A stretch of 64,000 nucleotides of DNA from Saprospiraceae bacterium. GTDB taxonomy: Bacteria; Bacteroidota; Bacteroidia; Chitinophagales; Saprospiraceae. Below, piece by piece: positions 30,149-38,730 of the stretch. Under the pieces are notes generated by a model. That model ran no database searches and was not told the origin of the DNA. It saw only the letters and a program-made list of their open reading frames with translations. Numbering within the stretch: the stretch's first letter is position 1; every line of letters starts with the position of its first letter. The stretch is from positions 1,054,001-1,118,000 of the forward strand of contig JADJTQ010000003.1 of the NCBI GenBank assembly GCA_016711125.1, in the 5' to 3' direction. Both the position numbers and the translations under genes were made by a program.

Positions 30149-31039
30149 ATGTTTGTCCGTAATCCCCTCAATGAGGGAATCTATCGATTACTTAATCAAA
30201 TTGCCGACTTACTTGAGCTGCAAGAAGCAAGTGCCTTTAGAATCAATGCGTACCGCAATGCCTCGACTGAAATTGCAAAAATGCCAGATGATCTGCAGTT
30301 TATGGCACGCAAAGGCCAGGTAAAACAGCTTGAATCCCTCCCAGCAATAGGGCGATCCATTGCCAATATTATTGTAGATTACTACAGATCGGGGCATAGC
30401 AGATATCTCAATCGCTTGCAGGGAGAAGTATCGTTTGAGCAGGTTTTGGAGCGCATACCTGGCATCGGCCCCGCATTAGCACAACGAATTTTGGGAACTC
30501 TCGAAATCGATACTCTCGAAGAATTAGAACAGGCAACTTATGATGGCCGCCTGACATCGGTACCTGGTTTTGGAGAGGCCAGATTACAGCTTGTACAAAT
30601 GGCGCTCCATGGACTACTTGATCGAAGAAAACATTGGCAATCAAGCTTTGAGATTCGTGGAAAAATCGATAAGCCAAAAATCAATATATTGTTTGAGATC
30701 GACAAAGACTACCGGCAATTGGATGTCGAAAATAAGCTCCAAAGAATTGCACCGAAGCGTTTTAATCCGGGAAAAAAGGCATGGCTGCCCATTTATCATA
30801 CGGATCGCGACGGATGGCATTTTACAGTATTGTATTCCAATACCGCAAGGGCACATCAACTCCACAAGCAGATTGACTGGGTCATTATTTATTACCAAAA
30901 AGATAGTGTCGAGGGGCAAGTGACGGTTGTGACAGAAACACGAGGTCCTTTAAAAGGAAAAAGAGTGGTACGTGGTGATGAAGAGGATTCGGAAAAATAT
31001 TATTCGCTTCCTCTATTCATAGAGTGGCAAACTGACTGA
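30149..31039 (+). CDS. Helix-hairpin-helix DNA-binding protein related to the PolX N-terminus
   Basis: The first 150 residues match the 8-kDa plus HhH part of family-X DNA polymerases: IADLLELQEASAFRINAYRNA, then hairpins LPAIGRSIANIIVDY, IPGIGPALAQRIL and VPGFGEARLQLVQ. The polymerase palm catalytic Asp motif and PHP domain are absent. Instead, residues 150-296 form a β-rich domain of unknown role (INILFEIDKDYRQL, WHFTVLYSNTARAHQL). Full-length PolX would be about 570 residues, so this is a distinct shorter family rather than a truncation, since it ends with its own stop. Probable DNA binding in a stress context. Confidence 0.8.
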   Translation: MFVRNPLNEGIYRLLNQIADLLELQEASAFRINAYRNASTEIAKMPDDLQFMARKGQVKQLESLPAIGRSIANIIVDYYRSGHSRYLNRLQGEVSFEQVLERIPGIGPALAQRILGTLEIDTLEELEQATYDGRLTSVPGFGEARLQLVQMALHGLLDRRKHWQSSFEIRGKIDKPKINILFEIDKDYRQLDVENKLQRIAPKRFNPGKKAWLPIYHTDRDGWHFTVLYSNTARAHQLHKQIDWVIIYYQKDSVEGQVTVVTETRGPLKGKRVVRGDEEDSEKYYSLPLFIEWQTD

Positions 31040-31211
31040 ATTATTGAAAATGAGTAAGCTCCCAACTTGGTCGTGCCTTACAGTAATACTTTGGCATTAA
31101 AGTCGAGTATTCGAAAAGCTTCAGGAGAGACTTGCTGCTGGCATCTCGAAGAGAAAAGGCTATCCATTCTTAATTTACCTGACAATGACTGGACTTCTAA
31201 AGTATTTTCAC

Positions 31212-31412
31212 TCAACCCAGGAGGACAAGGGCCAAGACAACCAGGATAACAATCCATTTTATATACACCCAAGCACCAGGATGCTTAAATGATATAATAG
31301 CAAAGGACTCGACAAAAAGAATAAGTAGTAAGCCCAAGACTATCGTGATGGCAAAATCGGTTGTCAAAGCTGAAGTAAATCTAGCTAAAAGCAATACCGA
31401 AATAGCCAGCAA
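31212..31412 (-). CDS. Small membrane protein next to the IS end
   Basis: Two hydrophobic helices separated by a short polar stretch (LLLARFTSALTTDFAITIVLG and WVYIKWIVILVVLALVLLG). The frame is open back into the IS terminal repeat, but no ATG lies downstream of it; TTG at 31412 is the first plausible start. The IS probably replaced the native 5' end or promoter. I do not recognise a family. Confidence 0.5.
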   Translation of the reverse strand: MLAISVLLLARFTSALTTDFAITIVLGLLLILFVESFAIISFKHPGAWVYIKWIVILVVLALVLLG

Positions 31413-31456
31413 AGTATAGATCTTCGTGTTCCAACTAAGTTCGTTGTGAAAATCTC

Positions 31457-31470
31457 TTAACCCACATTGA
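31457..31470. repeat. IS left terminal inverted repeat
   Basis: TTAACCCACATTGA, reading into the element. The reverse complement of the first 13 bases is found at the right end. Confidence 0.7.
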
Positions 31471-31473
31471 GTG

Positions 31474-33354
31474 TTAACCAGACCCAATTGCCCTGATTCT
31501 GGTGGCTGAGACATTTTTGAGTTTCGGTTTGTGTACTACAGATTTTAGTTTTGTAAACGGCCTTGGTCTGATGTTGAGTGCTTGGTGGATCATGCGAAGT
31601 TTCTCCTCGGGCTCTGAGCATTTACGCACTGTGATTTCCTTTAGAGCCTTGTTGTATCCGCTTGTTGATATTACTTTTTGCGTGTTTCCAATTCTAGCGA
31701 TTTCCTTCCAGTTGCTGTTTATTCCGTTTGATTTTAGCTTACACCTGATGGTATTGACCAACCAATAAGACAATAGACCCAAATTTAGATGTGCTATGGT
31801 CGAGTCATCGTTTTTGTGATAGATAGGTCGGATATCTAGATCTGTTTTTAGTGTGCGAAAGGTGCTCTCTATCTCTCTTATTGTATTATAGACATTCCAA
31901 ACGAGAACCTCATCTTTCATATCCAAGTCTGTCCGCAGAAAATACTTCCCAAGGTCATCTGTTTTTCTTTTGTTTTTCGTTTGATCTATCTCCCAGGTTA
32001 TATCGACAACATTTTTACCTTGACTATCATCAGTCACTGTAATTTGATACCTCATGTGCACCGAAGGATATTTTTGCTTTGCCCTGCCTATCCTCTGATG
32101 TACTTTATCCACCGTCTTGGTGCCACCTTTTTACTCAGTGAGGTCTTTATTTTTGTAGTTCCTCTTCAAATCTTTTTTCAAATTGGCTTTTCATGCCAGT
32201 TTCTTTTAGTGCCTTCTTCGCACTTTTCACTTCCAGGCAATAATCCGTATTTTTTCTGTCAATACTTTTTAAGGACTACTTCGTGCTTTGATTTTGTTTC
32301 TAGATAAACGACAAGTCTGCTTTGGTCAAATTTATAGTCTTTCAGTTTGCTCCGTGATACACATAAATAATGATAGCCCTTTTGATTTATCAACTTTAAA
32401 TTTGCTTCGGTGGCTATGCCTGCATCTATTACTACCAGGGCTTCTGGTCTCCTTTGGTATAATCTAAGTGATCTAGTATCGATGCTAAATCCGAGCTGTC
32501 TGAGAAATTACCTTCATGGATAGATGAATATTTTATAAAGCCATAAACATTAACAACAAGTGCCAATACTATTAATTTCGAGTCTCTTCTTTTTCTTTAC
32601 TCCTGCCAAAGTTCGCTAGTTTGCTATTCCGTTTTTCTCCTTCAAAATAGGTGTTCGTCAGGTCATAGATTATAATCTTATCCTGAATATCAAACAACTC
32701 ATTGGTTTTAATGGATAAGTGTTGTTCCAGTTTGTCCTTTATGCCATTTAATTTTAGTGCACTCTTGTACAATCTATCTTTATTCATCTTTTCCAAAGGA
32801 TATCCTGTTAACTCGCATATAGCTGAGTTTTCCGTGATCCATCTTGATGTGCCTAATTCTGATGCCGGATTGACGGCTCTGCTGATTACTTGCGTCTGGG
32901 CCAATTGTATTTCTAATTCGCTAAAATCATTTTCCTCAAGCACCTTGTCTATTCCTAATTCATGCCACGTATTGTAACACAGCCATTCTGAGCCAATCTC
33001 TCGGACGTTACTGTGCTTTATCGTATCTACCCATACCATCCGACTCTTTTCATCATATAGGGTTAGGTCAAGATTCTTGCTTCCTATTATTCTTGACCAG
33101 AGGTGACTAACCCACTTGGCGATTACCTCGTCTGTCTGCTTAAATAGAGACTCCTTCTTCTCGTACATAGACGTTAATGTCCGAGCAATAATGTTTAATT
33201 GCTCTGCCGTTAACTCTTCTTCTATAAAACCTATATTGAGAATCGTTCGATGGCAAACTCTGCCCTGGGCATTGCGGTAACTTTCCACCAGACGATAATA
33301 GCTATCGTATTCTTTTGTCTTTGGATTTGTCCGTCCACTGAACTTGAAATACAT
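31474..33354 (-). pseudogene. IS1634-like DDE transposase with five frameshifts
   Basis: From MYFKFSGRTNPKTKEY the N-terminal 260 residues are continuous to 32572, including the first catalytic segment (IIIYDLTNTYFEGE). The frame then shifts at T runs 32590-32594, 32453-32455, 32266-32270, 32150-32154 and 32128-32132 (plus strand). Correcting each by one base gives a continuous protein of about 620 residues with VVIDAGIATEANLKLI, LEVKSAKKALKE and the final helix-rich domain ending RIRAIGSG. Four corrections need an extra base and one needs a base removed. As found, it cannot make a full transposase unless slippage occurs. Confidence 0.8.
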
Positions 33355-33534
33355 CCTTCAAAGGTAAGAATGGATTTATCACATAATCAACCCCCCTGTG
33401 TACTACAAATCGTTTCAGAACCCTCACGATCCAGTATTTACGCTGATGGTCTCCGATTTATGCCCGATTTTGACTAAACAGTCCAAAGTAGTCACCATTT
33501 TAACATTTGAACCTCTCGATTCCGCGCTTCTGAG

Positions 33535-33547
33535 CAATGTGGGTTAA
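33535..33547. repeat. IS right terminal inverted repeat
   Basis: CAATGTGGGTTAA, the inverse complement of the left end. Confidence 0.7.
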
Positions 33548-33630
33548 AGTCCGTCTTTTCATCAGCAAAGTATTAAATTATCCCCCTCCAACAAGCAAAT
33601 GCTAAGGGAGGTTAAAAAGGAACTCAAAAG

Positions 33631-34023
33631 CTATGAAACCTTTCTCATGGGCACATGTTGAGATTGCAAATGACGCTCTACCGCATCAACCAAATGTGAA
33701 TACTCAAAAGGAATCGATAAATAATTATCTGCCCCGGCAGAAATACTCTTGATAATTTCCTCACCATCACCATCAGGGGTTAACAAAATAAATGGGATCT
33801 CACTGGATTTTGGTGACATCCTTACCGACTCCAGTACTTCATAGCCTAAAATTCCGGGCAAGACTACATTACAGATTACCAGATCCGGCAAGACTGTGAA
33901 GATCTTCTGCAAGCCTTCAAGCCCATCCAATGCGGACTCCACGTGATACCCGGAGAGCTCCAAAATTTCCATGATATTTTCACGCATCTGCTCATCTTCC
34001 TCTATTACTAGAACCACTTTCAT
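33631..34023 (-). CDS. Stand-alone receiver-domain protein lacking the phosphoacceptor Asp
   Basis: The 130-residue CheY-like fold runs from VVLVIEEDEQMRENI through ICNVVLPGILGYEVL to GADNYLSIPFEYSHLVDAV. The position that normally holds the phosphorylated Asp is N52 (CNVVLPG where CDxxMPG is usual), and the conserved Lys before the final Pro-Phe is Ile (SIPF for TKPF). One of the two metal-binding acids is Glu. It should not be phosphorylated in the usual way, so it is a pseudo-receiver that may act by protein contact. No kinase or output domain is attached. A TGAT-N4-ATCA palindrome lies 80 bp upstream. Confidence 0.85.
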   Translation of the reverse strand: MKVVLVIEEDEQMRENIMEILELSGYHVESALDGLEGLQKIFTVLPDLVICNVVLPGILGYEVLESVRMSPKSSEIPFILLTPDGDGEEIIKSISAGADNYLSIPFEYSHLVDAVERHLQSQHVPMRKVS

Positions 34024-34101
34024 ATGGATTTATTTAATTTCCCAAACCACAAAAGAAAGATGATTTTGATCGGATAGAAATGATTGGCAGCAGACAGGTA
34101 A

Positions 34102-34115
34102 CTGATTAATATCAA
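34102..34115. promoter_or_regulatory. Fnr-like palindrome upstream of the pseudo-receiver
   Basis: CTGATTAATATCAA has the TGAT-N4-ATCA core of Fnr-type sites. It lies 79 bp upstream of the start at 34023. It is the third Crp/Fnr-like palindrome in 27-34 kb. Confidence 0.45.
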
Positions 34116-34369
34116 TCTCCAGAATGATTGGATCCCGGCGCTAATTGAATACAAGATCTGTGATCGCAGGTAAACGAACTATGCATAACCAATATATATG
34201 TTATTTACTCTTCGTTGGCATTCGGTATTAGCAGGGCGAAAGTTTTGGGTTCTTCTGGATGAAATCTGAATTTTCAACAAAGGAGGGCTTGTGCACATTT
34301 GATTTAAAAGACAGCCAATGAATATCTGTCAGCAAAAAATGGCACAAGCCCTATAAATACTCCCCTAAA

Positions 34370-34705
34370 TCAATACCTCACAATTCTATAGTAACCTCGG
34401 CCCATAGGTACAGCAAGGTATCTCCAGGGCCGGTAATAATTGCCGTATCGCCAACGATTTTTAAACGCATAGAGGTCGTGATCAAACCTCCAGTATCCTT
34501 CCTGCCAAATCCATTCATTTTCTTTTTTACTCCACCTCCATCTTCCGGAAGTCCAGTCATGATATTCGCTAGGGCGTTCGGTTAGCACCTCTTCGATTTT
34601 CTCCGGTCTCGCAGGTTTGTTGGGATCAGCATTTGCCATTGAAACCCATGCTCCACCGAGAAGCAATACAAACACCAGGGACGCAACTAAAACAAGCTTT
34701 TTCAT
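34370..34705 (-). CDS. Small exported YXWGXW-type protein
   Basis: The start is set at MKKLVLVASLVFVLLLGG (34705), giving about 111 residues with a clear signal peptide. The mature part is rich in Trp, Tyr and Arg in the pattern YHDWTSGRWRWSKKENEWIWQEGYWRF, like YXWGXW repeat proteins that sit in the envelope. Function unknown. Confidence 0.75.
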   Translation of the reverse strand: MKKLVLVASLVFVLLLGGAWVSMANADPNKPARPEKIEEVLTERPSEYHDWTSGRWRWSKKENEWIWQEGYWRFDHDLYAFKNRWRYGNYYRPWRYLAVPMGRGYYRIVRY

Positions 34706-34939
34706 GGTATTTAATTTTAAGATAAACAATGGTCAAATTAGCGTCATGCACTTGATTCTTAATGCAATTGATAACTTTGAGTGATCTTGCTTTGTTGCAC
34801 TGAAAATCAATGGATTAACGGATTTAGTAAATAATTAATTCTTTTAATTCGAATCGCTAAAATTTTTAACACCATATTTGAGTTCACTCATGATAAATTC
34901 GGATCTTCAACTTTAGAATCAAGAAACTAGAAAATAAGT

Positions 34940-36244
34940 ATGCGCATATTCTTTCTACTCACCTTCACTGTAAGCCTTGTCTTTCCCGCTCTTTCTCAAT
35001 CAAGTATCCGAGAATTAACTTCAGATGGAGCATGGTGTTGGTTTTCAGATCCGCGAGCTGTATACACTTCAAGGAATACACTAGTTACCGGTTGGGTAAC
35101 AAAAGATGGATCGATAGAGGCTGCGACCCTCAATATGAGTGACCAAACTATCAAGACCAGAATGCTTTATTCTGAATTGGAGATCGATGACCATGACAAT
35201 CCGGCTTTTGTCGTGACCCCTGATCAACGAATATTAGCAATGTATGCTTGGCATGGCGGGAAGGATGGTGTTATTTATCAAAAGACCAGATTCGGCCTGG
35301 ACATTTCGACCTTCTCAGAACCGACCATCATCCGGCCCGGTGTGGACGAACTCTTGGGAAGATTTCCAAAGGAAACCTTTACTTATGCTAATCCCTATCT
35401 CCTGGAAAATGAAAATCAGACTATATATTCTTTTGGCCGATGGATCGGCTACAAACCGAATATGATTAAATCGGCCGATAACGGACAAACCTGGCAAGAT
35501 CCCCGGGTGATTATTAGTGCTAAGCCCTTTGACGACAATAATCGGCCATACGTGAAATATGCCTCCGATGGAAAATCGAAAATCCATTTGGTATTTACTG
35601 ACGGTCATCCTCAGATAGAACCTAAAAACGGAGTGTACCATTGTTATTATGAAAATGGGGCTTTTTGGAAATCAGACGGGATAAAAATATGCGATATTGA
35701 TCAATTACCATTCGAGCCGCATGATGCGACACTGGTCTATCAACCTAATGAACATTCAGGACGATCATGGCTAGCGGATGTCGCTATTGATAAAAAAGGA
35801 ATTCCCTATATACTATATACCCGTGATCCCGAACCAACAGATCATCGCTATCACTATTCCGTTTTCGATCAGAAATCGGGAAAGTGGATAGACCGGGAGA
35901 TCTGTAAGGCGGGTAAATGGTTTCCTCAAACGCCCCCCGGGACCAAAGAAAGAGAGTCCTATTATCATGGCAATATGACATTTGATCCTCTTTTACCAAA
36001 TGTGATCTATATCAGTCGTCAGATTAATGGTCGATTTGAAATTGAAAAGAGAAAAACAAAAGACAATGGAAAAACCTGGAAGATTTCGTCCATTACAAGT
36101 AATTCAGCATATGATCAGGTTCGACCTTATGTGCCTAGAAATCGCCCCAAAAATGCCGATCCCATTGTGATCTGGATGGAAAACAAAAGGTATGTGCACT
36201 GGACGGATTTTGACACGAGTATTAAATATTGGATAGACCGTTGA
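34940..36244 (+). CDS. BNR_4-family secreted protein
   Basis: The 434 residues begin with a signal peptide (MRIFFLLTFTVSLVFPALSQ) and the family's hallmark GAWCWFSDPRAVY. Several Asp-box-like turns (SADNGQTWQDP, TKDNGKTWKIS) follow, consistent with a seven-bladed propeller. BNR_4 proteins include ulvan and rhamnogalacturonan-type lyases (PL24/PL25-like) and uncharacterised members that bind polysaccharide. Catalytic residues of lyases cannot be assigned from this sequence alone. It stands alone here with no SusCD pair beside it. Confidence 0.85.
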   Translation: MRIFFLLTFTVSLVFPALSQSSIRELTSDGAWCWFSDPRAVYTSRNTLVTGWVTKDGSIEAATLNMSDQTIKTRMLYSELEIDDHDNPAFVVTPDQRILAMYAWHGGKDGVIYQKTRFGLDISTFSEPTIIRPGVDELLGRFPKETFTYANPYLLENENQTIYSFGRWIGYKPNMIKSADNGQTWQDPRVIISAKPFDDNNRPYVKYASDGKSKIHLVFTDGHPQIEPKNGVYHCYYENGAFWKSDGIKICDIDQLPFEPHDATLVYQPNEHSGRSWLADVAIDKKGIPYILYTRDPEPTDHRYHYSVFDQKSGKWIDREICKAGKWFPQTPPGTKERESYYHGNMTFDPLLPNVIYISRQINGRFEIEKRKTKDNGKTWKISSITSNSAYDQVRPYVPRNRPKNADPIVIWMENKRYVHWTDFDTSIKYWIDR

Positions 36245-36404
36245 GCTCTGATTCATCGCAACTATGATTCGTGATGTTACCCTCTAATTAGTCTCACAAG
36301 GTTTAGCAATCATCTGGAATAATACAAATTGAAATAAATTAAATAATGGTTCCTACGTATTTATAGTGGGTCGATTTAGTCTATGAGTCCTTCTTCAAAA
36401 AGTC

Positions 36405-36422
36405 GCAGAATGTAAATTCTGC
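36405..36422. terminator. Stem-loop after the BNR_4 gene
   Basis: GCAGAAT (36405-36411) and ATTCTGC (36416-36422) are perfectly complementary with a GTAA loop. It lies 160 bp after the BNR_4 stop. There is no T-run, so its role as a terminator is uncertain. The rest of 36245-36535 holds no gene that I can see. Confidence 0.35.
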
Positions 36423-36616
36423 TCGCTCACGCGGAGAGAAAGAATCTACTTCTTCCAGGTTTTCATAACAAATCCAAATAGCAGTTTACCGTTGTCCATC
36501 GGGTTTACAAAATTGACAGGCTTAAAGCGAGAACCGTGAAAGACAATCAACTTAAATGCTCCATCTCATTACCATCCGGCAACCAGAAACCAGATAAAAG
36601 CTATTTTAGCGGTTCG

Positions 36617-37636
36617 ATGCCAAAAATAACCATCCTGTTTTTTGCAGATAGTCATCTGGGGTTTGACTATCCTATTTCAAAAACGTCCAAAGCCAATCGA
36701 CGTGGTAGTGATTTTTTTAGGAATTACGAATTTATCCTTCAAACAGCTAAGGAAAGGGAAGTAGATCTTGTCATTCATGGCGGTGATCTATTCGATAGCT
36801 CTGAAGTTCATCCAAGGATTGTCAACAAGGCTTACGATATGCTTTTTGAATTCGTTGACGTAGGTATTCCTCTTGTTCTGGTGCCCGGCAACCACGACCG
36901 GTCGACCCTGCCTTCTGGTCTCTTTTTACAGCACGCCAATCTGCATATATTTTACGAACCCTGCATCTTTCGGTTAAATCTAAAGAACCTGCCTTTCAAC
37001 ATCTGCGGGTTTCCGTTCATTAGAAGAATTGGTAATGAGTTTAATAATCTCAAGAAGCATTTGGAAGGCCAAATACCGGCTGGTGGTACTTCAATACTTT
37101 GTATGCATCAGGCAGTGCAAGGAGCAACAGTGGGGCCCTCTGATTACACGTTTCGCCCTGGTCCTGAAGTCATCAGAATCAAGGATTTAGACGGACCTTA
37201 TCAGGTATACCTATCAGGCCACATCCACCGGCATCAGATCTTAAAAGCAGGTAACGACATAAGAACAGGCAAACCGGTACCATTCATCTACCCGGGATCT
37301 ATTGAACGTACTTCCTTTGCAGAAAGGGGGGAAGAGAAAGGTTTTACCTATTTAGAATTTGAACAAGAAGAAACCACTCCCAATATAGTTTTTCAGAAGC
37401 TTCCAAGCAGATCCATGCATCTACTTAAGATTGAAAATGAAGAAATAGATCAATCATTGCTGAAGGAATCAATCCGGCAAAGGATCAGCAAGATAGATCC
37501 AAATGCAATACTTCAAATTGAGAGCCCAACTGAATATATTTCAAAGATGCTGAAAGAGCTTCAAAAAAAAGACATCCCTCAAACCATGCATGTCCAATTG
37601 CGGCATCGTTGGTTAGTCAAGGACAATAGAGCGTGA
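36617..37636 (+). CDS. SbcD-like metallophosphoesterase
   Basis: The start is taken at MPKITILFFADSHLG (36617); a GTG at 36536 would add 27 residues without homologous look. The calcineurin-type phosphoesterase motifs are complete: ADSHLG, HGGDLFD, PGNHDR, CMHQA and SGHIHRH. This order and the PGS step after it (IYPGSIERTSF) match the SbcD/Mre11 nuclease subunit. Length is 339 residues, somewhat short for SbcD. No SbcC/Rad50-like ATPase lies beside it, so a stand-alone DNA exonuclease or related phosphoesterase role is inferred. Confidence 0.85.
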   Translation: MPKITILFFADSHLGFDYPISKTSKANRRGSDFFRNYEFILQTAKEREVDLVIHGGDLFDSSEVHPRIVNKAYDMLFEFVDVGIPLVLVPGNHDRSTLPSGLFLQHANLHIFYEPCIFRLNLKNLPFNICGFPFIRRIGNEFNNLKKHLEGQIPAGGTSILCMHQAVQGATVGPSDYTFRPGPEVIRIKDLDGPYQVYLSGHIHRHQILKAGNDIRTGKPVPFIYPGSIERTSFAERGEEKGFTYLEFEQEETTPNIVFQKLPSRSMHLLKIENEEIDQSLLKESIRQRISKIDPNAILQIESPTEYISKMLKELQKKDIPQTMHVQLRHRWLVKDNRA

Positions 37637-37657
37637 TCGCTGATGAATAGGAATTGA

Positions 37658-38512
37658 CTAGTGGGTTTCGGTCATATCTTCATCGACACAAATAATAAAA
37701 TCGGCTTTCCCCTGATTTTCTTCCAAAAGTTTTTCAACCGATGTTTGCTGCACGGTAGCGATTGTTATATAAACCAATCGGTCATTTTGTTTTTTCAAAT
37801 ACCACAAAATCCCCTCGTAATATTCTGAATGGTATGTCCCATTAATGTGAATAAATAGATTTCCAGGACGGAAATATTTTAAAATAAAATGAGCCATTGT
37901 GGCATCTCTAAGAGCCTGTGCCATCACTAACTCAGGTGTGCCGTGGTGCTCCATCATGGTTAAGATATTCTGATATGTCTTCAGTTGGCTATCAAAAGGC
38001 ATGGGTTGTGGGGCCACACAGGACAATTGGGTTTGATCGAATGATTCAAGAGCCTTCAAACCCGATCGATACACCAATTTTGCAAATTGAGCTGGCACAT
38101 TAGTAGCAATAAATGGCAGGTTATTGGCCTTTGCAAACTCAACCAGGGGGGCATAGTCGGTAGCATAGTTGGGCCATAAACGGAGGGTGGTGTCGGACTC
38201 AATATCATCGATCTGCCCCTTCAGATAATTGTCCAGCTGTACCTGATTGTCGGTTTCAAACATTTCCGCTCCGAGCATCAAATTGCGCTTGGATGATAAC
38301 TCCTTTACTAACTCCAATTGAAGCCAGTGATCGATGGGATTGTCATGAATTTCACCAAATAACAGGATATCTGCTTTTCCTATTCTTTTTGCCATTTTCT
38401 GGAAGGAGACCTTTTTTCCCTTGGCATTAAATATCAGATAGGCTGGCTTGGATTGTGCGTAACTCATCACAGCTAAAAAGTTCACGACTAAAATTAAAAG
38501 ATACTTTCTCAT
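37658..38512 (-). CDS. ChaN-family (DUF399) haem/iron-uptake protein
   Basis: This 284-residue protein has a Sec signal peptide (to SYAQS) and the family's catalytic-like start ADILLFGEIHDNP with the GExHDNP motif. A conserved MLGAEMFETDNQ and a late INGTYHSEYYEGI His follow. ChaN proteins bind haem at the outer membrane or periplasm and belong to the EreA/Tiki fold. It is 219 bp downstream of the TonB-dependent receptor on the same strand, so joint uptake of haem or an iron chelate is likely. No lipobox is present. Confidence 0.88.
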   Translation of the reverse strand: MRKYLLILVVNFLAVMSYAQSKPAYLIFNAKGKKVSFQKMAKRIGKADILLFGEIHDNPIDHWLQLELVKELSSKRNLMLGAEMFETDNQVQLDNYLKGQIDDIESDTTLRLWPNYATDYAPLVEFAKANNLPFIATNVPAQFAKLVYRSGLKALESFDQTQLSCVAPQPMPFDSQLKTYQNILTMMEHHGTPELVMAQALRDATMAHFILKYFRPGNLFIHINGTYHSEYYEGILWYLKKQNDRLVYITIATVQQTSVEKLLEENQGKADFIICVDEDMTETH

Positions 38513-38730
38513 GTTTTTTTATAATGAAACACTCCGCGAATTTCCCTCGAAGTATCAAAGTAATTTCAAGGGGTCATGACCACTTGGATGACGAACAAAG
38601 ATACTTGGAATTTGAGATTTGGAATTTATAATACATTCAGTCCATGCAAACTATTATATCAACTAAATATATCCCAAAATGGAAGTTGAGACATTCATTC
38701 ATTTATAAGCTAAGTGCGCCTCAATAATTA

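Larger units (their letters stand above)
31457..33547 (-). mobile_element. IS1634-like insertion sequence, about 2.09 kb
   Basis: The element is bounded by inverted TTAACCCACATTG repeats (31457-31469 and 33535-33547) and contains one long transposase frame in five or six pieces. Transposase stop and left repeat nearly overlap, as is common. I see no convincing target-site duplication in the flanks. Family placement rests on transposase features (residue blocks YDLTNTYFEGE and VVIDAGIATEANL), and is from memory of the family rather than a search. Confidence 0.75.

Noticed and set aside
31530..33410. Repeated GTGTACTACA words near both ends of the IS
   Set aside because: They are in the same orientation and one lies in the transposase coding sequence; the inverted TTAACCCACATTG pair is a better boundary.
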